From contig VGCA01000010.1 in the NCBI GenBank assembly GCA_016870245.1, positions 1 to 34,037 of the forward strand: a stretch of 34,037 bases of DNA, read 5' to 3'. Origin of the DNA: Actinomycetota bacterium (GTDB lineage Bacteria > Actinomycetota > Acidimicrobiia > IMCC26256 > PALSA-555). The notes below the pieces were generated by a model. That model ran no database searches, was not told the origin of the DNA, and saw only the letters and a program-made list of their open reading frames with translations. The number at the start of each line of letters is the position of its first letter. Within the stretch, counting starts at the first letter, position 1. The translations under genes were made by a program, and so were the position numbers. Below are positions 16,451-25,963 of the stretch, in pieces.

Positions 16451-19357
16451 GTGCCGATCCTGCTCTTGGTCATCGTTCCGTTCGTTGTCGCCGCCGCCGT
16501 GCTCGCGCCCGGCGGTCGGGTCGGACGCGGGGCCTTCTGGGTGGCGGCGCTCACCATGGCGGGGGTCCTCGCGGTCCTGCTCGCGGGAGCGCCGGGGATC
16601 CTCGACGGCGAGGTCGACCAGGAGTCGCTGACCTGGGTCGGCGACCTCGGCCTCACCCTCGCGTTCCGGGTCGACGGCTTCGGGCTCTTCATGGCCGTGA
16701 TCGTGTCGGGCATCGGGCTGCTCGTCTTCACCTACTCGAGCGCGTACTTCCGCGGCCACCACGGTGGCGCGTCGCGTCCCGACGTCGGCCGGATCGCCGG
16801 CCTCCTGCTGGCCTTCGGGGCCTCGATGCTCGGCCTGGTGCTCGCCAACGGCTTCTTCACGCTGTTCCTCTTCTGGGAGCTCACATCGGTCACGTCGTTC
16901 CTGCTCATCGGGATCGACGACCGCCGGGTGGCCGCCCGGGCCGCGGCCCAGCGGGCGCTGCTGGTGACGGGGCTGGGTGGGCTCGCCCTCCTGGCCGGCC
17001 TGGTGCTGCTCGGGCAGCAGTCGGGGACCACCACCCTCTCGGGACTGATCGCGAACCCGCCCGATGGCACGATCACGACCGTCGCGCTCGTGCTGGTGCT
17101 CACGGGTGCGTTCGCCAAGTCGGCGCAGTTCCCGTTCCACTTCTGGCTGCCGGGGGCGATGGCGGCACCGACGCCGGTCAGCGCCTACCTGCACTCGGCC
17201 ACCATGGTGAAGGCGGGCATCGTGCTGATCGCCCGCCTCGCTCCCGCCTTCGCGACGGTGGGTCCGTGGCGCCCCCTCGTCGTGGGCGCCGGGGCGGCGT
17301 CGCTGCTGCTCGGTGGCTTCCGGGCCCTCCGGGAGCAGGACGCGAAGCTCGCGCTCGCGCACGGCACGGTGAGCCAGCTCGGTCTGCTCGTGATCTTGGT
17401 GGGCATCGGGGAGCCCGAGCTGACCTACGCGGGCACGGCGATGATCCTCGCCCACGCCCTGTTCAAGGCGGCGCTGTTCCTCGTCGTCGGCATCGTCGAC
17501 CATCAGACCAACACCCGGGACATGCGCCGGCTGGCCGGGCTGGGCCGGCTCCTCCCGGGCCTCGCCGTCATCGGTGGGCTCGCCGCGCTGTCGATGGCCG
17601 CGGTCATCCCGACCTTCGGCTTCGTCGCCAAGGAAGCGGGCCTCCACGGCCTGCTCGAGCTCGAGGGGATGGGGGCCGGGACGGTGGCGCTCGTCGCCGT
17701 GGTCCTCGGCAGCGTGCTCACCGTCGCCTACTCGGTACGGATCTTCGACGGGGTCTTCCTCCGTGGGGTGGCGACGTCGACCGCAACCGGCGTCAGGATG
17801 GAGCCGGCGCCGATCGATCCGGCGCGGGTGCACCATCCCCGCCCGACGTTCCTAGTGTCGCCGGCGGTGCTCGCCGCCCTCTCGGTCCTGTTCGGTCTCG
17901 CCGCGGCACGCGTGGGCGAGGTGATCGCCGAGGTGGCCGGCTCGCTCGATCCGAAGTCGGCCGACAAGCACCTCGTGCTGTGGCCGGGTCTCGGTCCCGC
18001 GCTCGGGATCTCGGTCGCGACGTGGGTCGTGGGTGCGGCGACCGCCGAGGTGCTGCGACGGCGGTCGCGCGGCCGCGACCCCCGCCCGGTCGCGGCCACC
18101 CGGGTCTACGCGTGGTGCTTCGACGGGCTGATGCGCGGAGCGCGCCGGGTGACCGGTGTGGTCCAGAGCGGATCGCTTCCGGTGTACCTCGGGGTGATCC
18201 TGCTGACGCTCCTCGCCGGGCTGGGGTACGGGGCGGCCAAGGGCTTCCCCGACTGGACCGACCTGCCCTTCGCCGACTCGGGCGTGGAGATCGTGCTCGC
18301 GATCGCGACCGGCGCGCTCGCCCTCGCCGTGATCGGGGCCCGCCGGCGCTTCACGAGCGCGCTGCTCGTGGGCGGATCGGGCTACGGCCTCGCGCTGCTG
18401 TTCCTCGCCTACGGCGCCCCCGACCTCGCGGTCACCCAGTTCCTCGTCGAGACGCTCATCATCGTCATGTTCTTCCTGGTGCTCCAGCACCTGCCCGACC
18501 GCTTCCGCCCTCCCCCGAGCTGGGCGCCCAAGGCGCTGCGGATCGGCCTGTCCGTCGCCGTGGGGGTGATGGTCACCGTGTTCGCGCTCGCCGTCACCGC
18601 GGGGCGCGAGGCACCGAGCGCCGGGTCCGACTACGTCGAGCGCTCCCTCGACGAGGCGGGCGGGAAGAACGTCGTCAACGTGACCCTGGTCGACTTCCGG
18701 GGCTTCGACACGCTGGGGGAGATCACCGTGCTCGGTGTGGCCGCGATCGGGGTGGTCAACCTCGTGGGCGTCGCCCGGCGGGAGCAGCGCCGCAAGCGGC
18801 TCCTCGACGGGATCGACCTGTCCGATCCCGAGGCGCTCGACTCGGCCGACCGCGATGCACGCCGGCGGTTCCGCTCGATCGTCCTGTCCACGACGTCACG
18901 CGGGCTCGCGCCCATGCTGGCCGTCGTCGCCGTGTACGTCGCGGCCCGGGGCCACAACGCTCCGGGCGGGGGGTTCGCGGGCGGGCTGATCCTCGCCGCC
19001 GCGGTCGTCCTCGGGTACCTCGCCGAGGGGCGGCGGTCGTTCAGCCCGCGGCGGGCCTCGCCCCTGCTCCTCGTCGGCGTCGGCCTCGGGATCGCCGTCG
19101 CCGTGGCGGTCACACCGCTGCTCTTCGGTGGAACGCTGCTCGAGTCGGCGATCTGGAAGGTGCACCCGCCGGTCATCGGCGAGGTGAAGCTCGTCAGCTC
19201 GGCGCTGTTCGACCTCGGCGTGATGGTCCTCGTCACCGGCGTGGTGCTCTCGGCCCTCGCGGCGTTCGTCCGGGAGCCTTCCGACGACGCGGGTGCGTCC
19301 GGCTCCGCACTGGAGGGCGCACCCGGCGACCCGAGCCGGGAGGGGGTGTCCGGATGA
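16451..19357 (+). CDS. mrpA: Na+/H+ antiporter MrpA (fused A/B-type large subunit)
   Basis: 968 aa; proton-pump core (FFTLFLFWELTSVTSFLLIG, AQFPFHFWLPGAMAAPTPVSAYLHSATMVKAG) plus C-terminal MrpB-like module (YVAARGHNAPGGGFAGGLILAAAVVLGYLAEG). Confidence 0.95.
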   Translation: MPILLLVIVPFVVAAAVLAPGGRVGRGAFWVAALTMAGVLAVLLAGAPGILDGEVDQESLTWVGDLGLTLAFRVDGFGLFMAVIVSGIGLLVFTYSSAYFRGHHGGASRPDVGRIAGLLLAFGASMLGLVLANGFFTLFLFWELTSVTSFLLIGIDDRRVAARAAAQRALLVTGLGGLALLAGLVLLGQQSGTTTLSGLIANPPDGTITTVALVLVLTGAFAKSAQFPFHFWLPGAMAAPTPVSAYLHSATMVKAGIVLIARLAPAFATVGPWRPLVVGAGAASLLLGGFRALREQDAKLALAHGTVSQLGLLVILVGIGEPELTYAGTAMILAHALFKAALFLVVGIVDHQTNTRDMRRLAGLGRLLPGLAVIGGLAALSMAAVIPTFGFVAKEAGLHGLLELEGMGAGTVALVAVVLGSVLTVAYSVRIFDGVFLRGVATSTATGVRMEPAPIDPARVHHPRPTFLVSPAVLAALSVLFGLAAARVGEVIAEVAGSLDPKSADKHLVLWPGLGPALGISVATWVVGAATAEVLRRRSRGRDPRPVAATRVYAWCFDGLMRGARRVTGVVQSGSLPVYLGVILLTLLAGLGYGAAKGFPDWTDLPFADSGVEIVLAIATGALALAVIGARRRFTSALLVGGSGYGLALLFLAYGAPDLAVTQFLVETLIIVMFFLVLQHLPDRFRPPPSWAPKALRIGLSVAVGVMVTVFALAVTAGREAPSAGSDYVERSLDEAGGKNVVNVTLVDFRGFDTLGEITVLGVAAIGVVNLVGVARREQRRKRLLDGIDLSDPEALDSADRDARRRFRSIVLSTTSRGLAPMLAVVAVYVAARGHNAPGGGFAGGLILAAAVVLGYLAEGRRSFSPRRASPLLLVGVGLGIAVAVAVTPLLFGGTLLESAIWKVHPPVIGEVKLVSSALFDLGVMVLVTGVVLSALAAFVREPSDDAGASGSALEGAPGDPSREGVSG

Positions 19358-19722
19358 GCGTCGTCGTCGCCCTGCTCGTCGGCGTGCTCGCGTCGGTCGG
19401 GACCTGGCTCATCCTCCAGCACACGCTGACCCGCGTGGTGCTCGGCCTCGGGCTCTTCGCCAACGCGGCGAACCTGCTGGTCCTGGCCGCTGGGGGCCCG
19501 CCGGCCGAGGCGCCGATCATCGGGCGCGACGGCCCCTTCAACGACCCTGTGCCCCAGGCGCTGGTGCTCACCTCGATCGTGATCGGGCTCGCCGTCATCA
19601 CGTTCCTGCTGGCCGTCGCCTACCGGTCGTGGACGATCGACGGCAACGACCAGGTGGAAGACGACATCGAGGACCGCCGCCTCGCGGCCGAGGAGCGCGC
19701 CCGGAAGGGAACGCGGGGGTGA
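19354..19722 (+). CDS. mrpC: Na+/H+ antiporter MrpC (NuoK-like)
   Basis: MSVVVALLVGVLASVGTWLILQHTLTRVVLGLGLFANAANLLVLAAGG...DPVPQALVLTSIVIGLAVITFLL; ATGA overlap with mrpA. Confidence 0.94.
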   Translation: MSVVVALLVGVLASVGTWLILQHTLTRVVLGLGLFANAANLLVLAAGGPPAEAPIIGRDGPFNDPVPQALVLTSIVIGLAVITFLLAVAYRSWTIDGNDQVEDDIEDRRLAAEERARKGTRG

Positions 19723-21194
19723 GCGCCCTGCTCCCCCTCATGGTGGCGCTGCCCCTGGGCGCGGCCGCGCTGGCGGTGATCTTCGGTCGTTGGCGCCGGC
19801 TGCAGTGGGTGATCGCGGTCGTGACCATCGGGCTCACCCTCGCGATGGCGGTCGTGATCCTGATCGAGGTCGACCACGACGGCACACTGCGCGCGAACCT
19901 GGGCGGCTGGCCCGGGCGGATCGCGATCTCGATGGTGGCCGATCGGCTGGCGGCGATCATGCTCGTCCTCGGGGCAGCGATGTTGTTCGCGGTCCTCATC
20001 TACGCGCTCGGCCAGGAGGGCGTCGACGCGAGGTCCCCCTGGTACGTGCCCGCGTACCTCGTGCTCTCGGCCGGGATCTCGGCCGCGTTCCTCGCCGGCG
20101 ACCTCTTCAACCTGTTCGTCGCGTTCGAGATCCTGCTGATGGCCAGCTACGTGCTCATCACGATGGAGGGCAACGACGCGCAGATCCGGGCCGGCACCAC
20201 CTACGTGGTGATCAACGTGGTCGAGTCGCTGCTGCTGTTCCTCGCGGTGGGCCTCACGTTCGCCGCGACCGGGACCCTCTCGATGTCGGTGCTGCCCGAG
20301 CGCATCGCCGGGCTGCCCGTGGGCGTGGCCATCGGCCTCAACATGATGCTGCTGCTCGCGTTCGGACTGAAGGCGGCGGTGTTCCCGCTGTTCTCCTGGC
20401 TGCCCGACAGCTACCCGGCCGCGCTGAGCCCGGTGTCGGCCGTGTTCGCGGGGCTGCTGACGAAGGTCGGCGTGTACGCGATGATCCGCACCGAGACACT
20501 GCTGTTCCCCGGCGGCCAGCGCACGCTGCTGCTCGTGATCGCCGGGATCACGATGGTCATCGGCGGCCTCGGCGCCCTCGCGCAGGTCGACATGAAGCGG
20601 ATCCTGAGCTTCCACATCGTCAGCCAGATCGGGTACATGGTCGCCGGTCTCGCGCTCGGCGGGGTTGCCGCGCTCGCCGCCACGGTGTTCTTCGTCATCC
20701 ACCAGATCCCCACGAAGACCGCCCTGTTCCTGGTCGAGGGGATCGTCGAGAACGACACCGGGACCTCGGCGCTCGACCGCGTGGGCGGGCTGGCCCGCCG
20801 GTCGGGGCTCTTCGCGGTGCTGTTCCTGATCCCGGCGCTGAGCCTGGCCGGGATCCCGCCGTTCTCCGGGTTCGTCGCCAAGGTCGGGATCATCGAGGCC
20901 GGCTTCTCCGGCGCCGACTGGGTGATCGTGGGCGTGGCGCTGCTCGCATCGCTGCTGACGCTGGTGTCGATGGTCAAGATCTGGACCGGGGTCTTCTGGG
21001 GCGACCCGCAGCCGCATCCACGCGGGCGGGTCGGCCTGGTCCGCCACCACCGGGTCATGGGCGGGGTGACCGCCGTGACGGTGGCCGCGTGTCTCGCGAT
21101 CGCGATCGCGGCCGGGCCGATCTGGGACTTCTGCGAGCGCACGGCGTCGCAGCTCGTTTCGACGCAGGACTACGGGAAGGAGGGGAGCCGATGA
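19719..21194 (+). CDS. mrpD: Na+/H+ antiporter MrpD
   Basis: GTG start overlapping mrpC stop; GDLFNLFVAFEILLMASYVLI, FPLFSWLPDSYPAALSPVSAVFAGLLTKVGVYAMIR, FHIVSQIGYMVAGLALGG. Confidence 0.95.
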   Translation: MSALLPLMVALPLGAAALAVIFGRWRRLQWVIAVVTIGLTLAMAVVILIEVDHDGTLRANLGGWPGRIAISMVADRLAAIMLVLGAAMLFAVLIYALGQEGVDARSPWYVPAYLVLSAGISAAFLAGDLFNLFVAFEILLMASYVLITMEGNDAQIRAGTTYVVINVVESLLLFLAVGLTFAATGTLSMSVLPERIAGLPVGVAIGLNMMLLLAFGLKAAVFPLFSWLPDSYPAALSPVSAVFAGLLTKVGVYAMIRTETLLFPGGQRTLLLVIAGITMVIGGLGALAQVDMKRILSFHIVSQIGYMVAGLALGGVAALAATVFFVIHQIPTKTALFLVEGIVENDTGTSALDRVGGLARRSGLFAVLFLIPALSLAGIPPFSGFVAKVGIIEAGFSGADWVIVGVALLASLLTLVSMVKIWTGVFWGDPQPHPRGRVGLVRHHRVMGGVTAVTVAACLAIAIAAGPIWDFCERTASQLVSTQDYGKEGSR

Positions 21195-21715
21195 CCGTCC
21201 CGATGAACCGGGTGACCGGGGCCGTGGGCATCGTGATCGTGTGGGTTCTCCTGTTCGGCGAGCTCACGGCCGCGAACGTGGTGGGCGGGATCGTGGTCGC
21301 GGTGGCCGTGACCGTGCTGTTCCCGCGGCGCGGCCCGACGACCCGGCACCGGCTCTCGCTGTGGGGGTGTGTCGTGCTCATCGGCGAGCTGGCCGTCCAG
21401 CTCGTGCGGTCGAGCATCACGGTCGCCCGCGCCGTCATCCGCCCCACCCCGGCGCGGCTCGAGACGAAGGTGGTCCGGGTGTCGCTGAGCACCGACTCGG
21501 AGCTGGTGGGCACCGTGGTCGCCGACCTCATCACCCTCACTCCCGGGACGCTCACCCTCGATGTGCGCCACGAGCCCGAGCGCCTCATCGTCCACGCCCT
21601 GGGCGACAGCTCTGCGGCCGAGGTGCGAGCCTCCGTGCACGCGCTCGAGGACCAGGTCCTCCGCGCGATCGAGCCACGACGGGGACCCGGCACGCGGGAA
21701 GGAGCCGGGTCGTGA
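21191..21715 (+). CDS. mrpE: Na+/H+ antiporter MrpE
   Basis: MTVPMNRVTGAVGIVIVWVLLFGELTAANVVGGIVVAVAVTVLFPRR...ADLITLTPGTLTLDV; ATGA overlap with mrpD. Confidence 0.93.
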   Translation: MTVPMNRVTGAVGIVIVWVLLFGELTAANVVGGIVVAVAVTVLFPRRGPTTRHRLSLWGCVVLIGELAVQLVRSSITVARAVIRPTPARLETKVVRVSLSTDSELVGTVVADLITLTPGTLTLDVRHEPERLIVHALGDSSAAEVRASVHALEDQVLRAIEPRRGPGTREGAGS

Positions 21716-21993
21716 CCGTGGTGACGACGGTGTGCATGAGCGTGTTGGGGATCTCGTTCCTGCTCGTGGTCGTGTTCGTGCTGCGCGCCCGCGGGCTCGT
21801 CGACCGCTCACTGGGGCTCGACACGATGATGTCGGTCGCGCTCAACGGACTGGCCGTCGCCATCGTCATCACCGGCCAGGCCGACATCGTCGATCTCACC
21901 CTGCTGATCTCGGTGCTCGCGTTCATCGGCACGATCACGGTGGCCCGGTTCGTGGAGCGTCGGGGCAACACGGTCACGGGGGAGGAGGAGTGA
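21712..21993 (+). CDS. mrpF: Na+/H+ antiporter MrpF
   Basis: GTG start overlapping mrpE stop; VLRARGLVDRSLGLDTMMSVALNGLAVAIVITGQADIVDLTLLISVLAFIGTITVARFVERR. Confidence 0.93.
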   Translation: MTVVTTVCMSVLGISFLLVVVFVLRARGLVDRSLGLDTMMSVALNGLAVAIVITGQADIVDLTLLISVLAFIGTITVARFVERRGNTVTGEEE

Positions 21994-22319
21994 TGGACAC
22001 CGTCCTCGATGTGGTCGCCGCGGCCGCGCTCCTGACGGGCACGGCGTTCACGTTCATCGCCGCGATCGGCCTCTTCCGGATGGGCGACGTCTACGGCCGT
22101 ATCCACGTGGCCACGAAGCCCGCCACGCTCGGCATCGCGCTCACGCTGTTCGGCGCGATGCTGCAGGTGCCGTTCGGCTCGATGACCACAAGGCTCGTCG
22201 TCGCGCTGGCCTTCCAGTTCTGGTCCATCCCGGCCTCGAGTCACATGCTCGGCCGGGCGGCCCGGCGCGCCCACGTGGCTCCCGCCCACCCCGACGTGGT
22301 CGACGAGTTCGACGGCTGA
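21993..22319 (+). CDS. mrpG: Na+/H+ antiporter MrpG
   Basis: AALLTGTAFTFIAAIGLFRMGDVYGRIHVATKPATLGIALTLFGAML; ATG shares a base with the mrpF TGA. Confidence 0.93.
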   Translation: MDTVLDVVAAAALLTGTAFTFIAAIGLFRMGDVYGRIHVATKPATLGIALTLFGAMLQVPFGSMTTRLVVALAFQFWSIPASSHMLGRAARRAHVAPAHPDVVDEFDG

Positions 22320-22392
22320 GCGGGGCCGGGCGTCATCGAGCGTTCACCGGCCGGGCCTGCACCGACGAGGGCGCGCACGCGATGATCACGTC

Positions 22393-23175
22393 GTGACCCC
22401 CGCCCCCGTGCAACCGAGCCTGACCACCCAGCGACTCGAGGCGCTCAGTGACGGCGTCATCGCGATCGCCGCGACGCTCCTCGTCCTCGACCTCGGCCAG
22501 CTGCAGCCCGGCCGAGGGGAGAGCGTGTTCGACGCCGTGGTCGACGAGTGGCCGTCGATGCTCGCCTACCTGTTCTCGTTCACCGTGATCGGGCTGATCT
22601 GGGTGGCCCATCATGCGATGTTCGAGCGGATCTCGTCGGTCGACCGCCCGCTGCTGTTCTTGAACCTCGGGCTCTTGATGGTCGTCGGCTTCATCCCGTG
22701 GCCGACGTCGGTGCTGGCGGACTTCCTCGGCGAGGGAGGGATCGACGCGTCGTGGGCGACCGCGCTCTACAGCCTCACCATGACGGTGATCGGACTCCTC
22801 TTCATGGGGATGTGGTGGCACCTCGCCCGACACCCCGAGCACACGATCGACTCCGTCACCGAGGGGCAGCTGCGGCGGTCACTGAAGTTCTCCCTGGTGA
22901 GCCCGGTCGTCTACGGGCTCACCATCCCGCTCGCCTTCGTGAGCCCGTATCTGTGCCTGCTCGTCTACGCCGCGCTGTCGGTCTACTTCGCCCGCGGCCC
23001 GTCGGCGCGGGCCCTGCTCGGCGCACGCGAGAACGTCGGGATGGACCGCACCGACGCTCCGGCGTTCGCCGCCGACGGTGCCGGGCCCACACCCGGTGGC
23101 GACAGCCCGGCCGCATCGGTCGACGAGCCCGGCGGGTCAGTGGAGGGTGAGGAGCCGGGGACACTCGGCGAGTAG
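22393..23175 (+). CDS. TMEM175/DUF1211 family (putative K+ channel) protein
   Basis: RLEALSDGVIAIAATLLVLDL signature, YLFSFTVIGLIWVAHHAMF, further TM segments; hydrophilic C-terminal tail. Confidence 0.85.
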   Translation: MTPAPVQPSLTTQRLEALSDGVIAIAATLLVLDLGQLQPGRGESVFDAVVDEWPSMLAYLFSFTVIGLIWVAHHAMFERISSVDRPLLFLNLGLLMVVGFIPWPTSVLADFLGEGGIDASWATALYSLTMTVIGLLFMGMWWHLARHPEHTIDSVTEGQLRRSLKFSLVSPVVYGLTIPLAFVSPYLCLLVYAALSVYFARGPSARALLGARENVGMDRTDAPAFAADGAGPTPGGDSPAASVDEPGGSVEGEEPGTLGE

Positions 23176-23307
23176 CCGACCCGTCGGCGCGAGCTGGTCT
23201 CGTCCACCGGGTGGGCCGCCGGTGCCCGCAGCCTGGCCCTCCCGGGACCGCTCGGTGACGCCGCGTCGGGAAAACCTGGCCCGGACGCACGGGTACCGTC
23301 GTGGACG

Positions 23308-24510
23308 ATGCCGGTGCCCCTGCCGTCCGACCGCGACGTCAACCTGCGTCCGCCCGACTCGCCCGAGGTCGAGCTGATCGCGCGCGGGATCATCTCCGCG
23401 ATCACGCCGCCGGGTGGGCTCACCGACCTCCAGCAGATGCTCTTCGATGCCACGATCGAGGCGATGACGGGCGTGGCCGTGCACTCGGCGGAGCTCGTGC
23501 CGATCAGTCCGGGCGCTTACGCCGAGGGTCTCGCCCGCCGAGACGCGGCGTTCCGCAGCCGGTTGGTCCAGTCCATGATCATGGGCGCACTGGTGTTGCG
23601 GCCGCTGCCTCCCGAGGTCGCGCAGCGGGTCGAGGAGTTCGCCCGGGAGATGTCGGTCGACGACGGCATGCTCACGGTCGCCCGGCGGTTCGCCGCCGGG
23701 AGCCTCGGGCTCGCCGCCTTCGACTTCGAGCGCAACGGCTACACCGCCGACTGGGCTCCGGAGCGGGCGGCGTCGCTGCACACCTCCGGCGCGCTCCAAT
23801 CGGCGTGGCAGGAGTGCGTCGACGAACCCGCGCTCGCAGCCCGCTGGCAGGCGCTCGGCGACCTGCCCGACGGGACGATCGGTCGGGCGATCTTCGAGTT
23901 CTACGAAGCGCGCGGGTTCGTGTTCCCCGGCCTGCCCGGTTCGGCCCCACCCCTGCTCGCCCAGCACGACTGGGTGCACGTGCTCGCCGACTACGGGTCG
24001 CGGGTCGAGTCGGAGCTCGAGGTGTTCGCCTTCATCTCCCGCGCCAACGACGATCCCCGCGCCTTCTCCCTGTTCGCGATGGTGCTCTCGCTGTTCGAAA
24101 CGGGCTACCTCCGAGCGGGCGCCGGGCTGTTCGAGGCGTTCCCCGGACAGCTCTCGCAGGACGGGGTCGCTCAACGGGTCGCCGACGCGTTGCGGCGTGG
24201 GGCGCTGAGCCACGGCCGTGACGGCGCACCCGACGTCGACTTCCTCGCGGTCGACTGGCTCGCCCTCGCCGACCGCCCGGTCGACGAGCTCCGCGCGGAG
24301 TTCGGCATCGTGGCGAAGTCGGGGAAGGCGCTCGCCGCCGGCTCGGTCGGACCCTGGGAGCCGGGGGGCATCAGCGAGTACCAGTACGAGACTGCGCAGG
24401 CCCGGGCCGTGGCCGAGGGTCGCGAGTACGACGCGCACGGCGCGACCCCGTTCGTGGAGTCGTCCGACACCGCCGGCGAGACAGGAGCACCCGACCATGA
24501 GCCCGAGTGA
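23308..24510 (+). CDS. COQ4-like domain protein (paralog B)
   Basis: HDWVHVLADYGSRVESE matches HDxxH-x11-E; shares VELIARGI..., LTDLQQ, LARRD, LVLRP, LFETGY, RVADALRRG, ADRPV.ELRA.F, AGSVG with 10350-11465. Confidence 0.75.
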   Translation: MPVPLPSDRDVNLRPPDSPEVELIARGIISAITPPGGLTDLQQMLFDATIEAMTGVAVHSAELVPISPGAYAEGLARRDAAFRSRLVQSMIMGALVLRPLPPEVAQRVEEFAREMSVDDGMLTVARRFAAGSLGLAAFDFERNGYTADWAPERAASLHTSGALQSAWQECVDEPALAARWQALGDLPDGTIGRAIFEFYEARGFVFPGLPGSAPPLLAQHDWVHVLADYGSRVESELEVFAFISRANDDPRAFSLFAMVLSLFETGYLRAGAGLFEAFPGQLSQDGVAQRVADALRRGALSHGRDGAPDVDFLAVDWLALADRPVDELRAEFGIVAKSGKALAAGSVGPWEPGGISEYQYETAQARAVAEGREYDAHGATPFVESSDTAGETGAPDHEPE

Positions 24511-25564
24511 ACCGAGGCCCTCGACCGCCGCCGACCCGGTGCTCGAGGTGACGCCGCTGGGTACTCCCTGGCCGACGATCGACCCGTTCCTGTTCTGCGT
24601 TCACCACCTCGACGCGTATCCCGCCGCCGACGAGCGGATGGGTCCCGACGCGTCGCTCGAGGGGCGGGACCTCGGGATGGACTTCGCCGGGATCGACGGC
24701 TGGCGGATGTACCACGGGCGGGTGGTGCCGGGCTTCCCCCAGCACCCGCACCGGGGGTTCGAGACGGTCACGTACGCCCGCCAGGGCTACATCGACCACT
24801 CCGACTCGTTGGGGGCGGCGGCCCGCTTCGGTCGCGGCGACGTGCAGTGGATGACCGCGGGGGAGGGGGTGGTGCACTCGGAGATGTTCCCGCTGTTCGA
24901 CCGGACGGGCACCAACACCACCGAGCTGTTCCAGATCTGGCTCAACCTGCCCGCAGCCGACAAGCTCACGGCCCCCTACTTCACGATGCTGTGGGACGAG
25001 GACGTGCCCCGCGTGCACCCCGCCGACGGGGTGGAGGTCACGCTGATCGCCGGGGCGCTCGCCGGCGCGGTCCCGCCGTCACCTCCCCCGCACTCGTGGG
25101 CGACGCACCCCGACCACGACGTGGCGATCTGGCACGTGACCCTGGCCGCGGGCGCTGCCTGGTCGATGCCACGCGCCCGCTTCCCCGAGACCGTGCGCAC
25201 GCTCTACGTGTTCGCGGGCGCCTCGCTACGCATCGGCGACCACGTCGTCGAGCCCGGCCACGGCGCGCGCGTCCGGTCCGACGCGGTCCTCGACCTCTCC
25301 TCCGCCGACGGAGTGGAGGTGATGGTGCTCCAGGGGCGGCCGATCGGCGAGCCGGTCGCGCAGTACGGCCCGTTCGTCATGAACACCCGCGCGGAGATCC
25401 AGCAGGCGATCGGCGACTACCAGCGCACCGGGTTCGGGGGCTGGCCCTGGCCCGACGACGACCCCGTGCACGACCGCACCCGAGGGCGCTTCGCCCGCCA
25501 CGTCGACGGCCGGCTGGAGGAGCCCGCCGCCCCGCCCGCCACCACCCTGCGTGCTCTGGGTTAG
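24497..25564 (+). CDS. Pirin family protein
   Basis: FPQHPHRGFETVTYARQGYIDHSDSLGAAARFGRGDVQWMTAGEGVVHSEMFP cupin core; overlaps COQ4-like B by 14 bp. Confidence 0.92.
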   Translation: MSPSEPRPSTAADPVLEVTPLGTPWPTIDPFLFCVHHLDAYPAADERMGPDASLEGRDLGMDFAGIDGWRMYHGRVVPGFPQHPHRGFETVTYARQGYIDHSDSLGAAARFGRGDVQWMTAGEGVVHSEMFPLFDRTGTNTTELFQIWLNLPAADKLTAPYFTMLWDEDVPRVHPADGVEVTLIAGALAGAVPPSPPPHSWATHPDHDVAIWHVTLAAGAAWSMPRARFPETVRTLYVFAGASLRIGDHVVEPGHGARVRSDAVLDLSSADGVEVMVLQGRPIGEPVAQYGPFVMNTRAEIQQAIGDYQRTGFGGWPWPDDDPVHDRTRGRFARHVDGRLEEPAAPPATTLRALG

Positions 25565-25573
25565 ATTCCGCCC

Positions 25574-25948
25574 ATGTCGAACAACGAAGCGCTGGTCCGT
25601 GAGTTCTGCGACGCGTGGAAGGCCCGTGACGTCGACGCCATCCTCGCCTACTTCCACGCCGACGCCGTGTACCACAACATCCCGATCGAGCCGGCCGTGG
25701 GGACCGACGCGATCCGCGCCGTCGTCGAGATGTTCGTGCCGCCGGCCGACGCCATCGAGTTCGAGGTCCACCACATCTTCTCGGATCCGTCGGGAGACGT
25801 CGTCTTCACCGAGCGCACCGACCGCTTCGACATGGGCGGCAAGGTGATCTCGCTGCCCGTCGCCGGGGTGTTCGAGCTGCGCGACGGGAAGATCGCCGCA
25901 TGGCGCGACTACTTCGACCTGCAGACCTTCATGACCCAGTCGGCCTGA
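25574..25948 (+). CDS. Limonene-1,2-epoxide hydrolase-like (NTF2/SnoaL fold) protein
   Basis: EALVREFCDAWKARDVDAILAYFHADAVYHNIPIEPAVG...ERTDRFDMGGKVISLPVAGVFELRDGKIAAWRDYFDLQTF; Asp/Arg/Asp arrangement (RTDRFD ... WRDYFD). Confidence 0.85.
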   Translation: MSNNEALVREFCDAWKARDVDAILAYFHADAVYHNIPIEPAVGTDAIRAVVEMFVPPADAIEFEVHHIFSDPSGDVVFTERTDRFDMGGKVISLPVAGVFELRDGKIAAWRDYFDLQTFMTQSA

Positions 25949-25963
25949 CGCCGACCCGAGCGC

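Noticed and set aside
16388-17836. 482-aa minus-strand ORF
   Set aside because: Antisense to mrpA; His/Glu/Asp/Arg-rich shadow translation.
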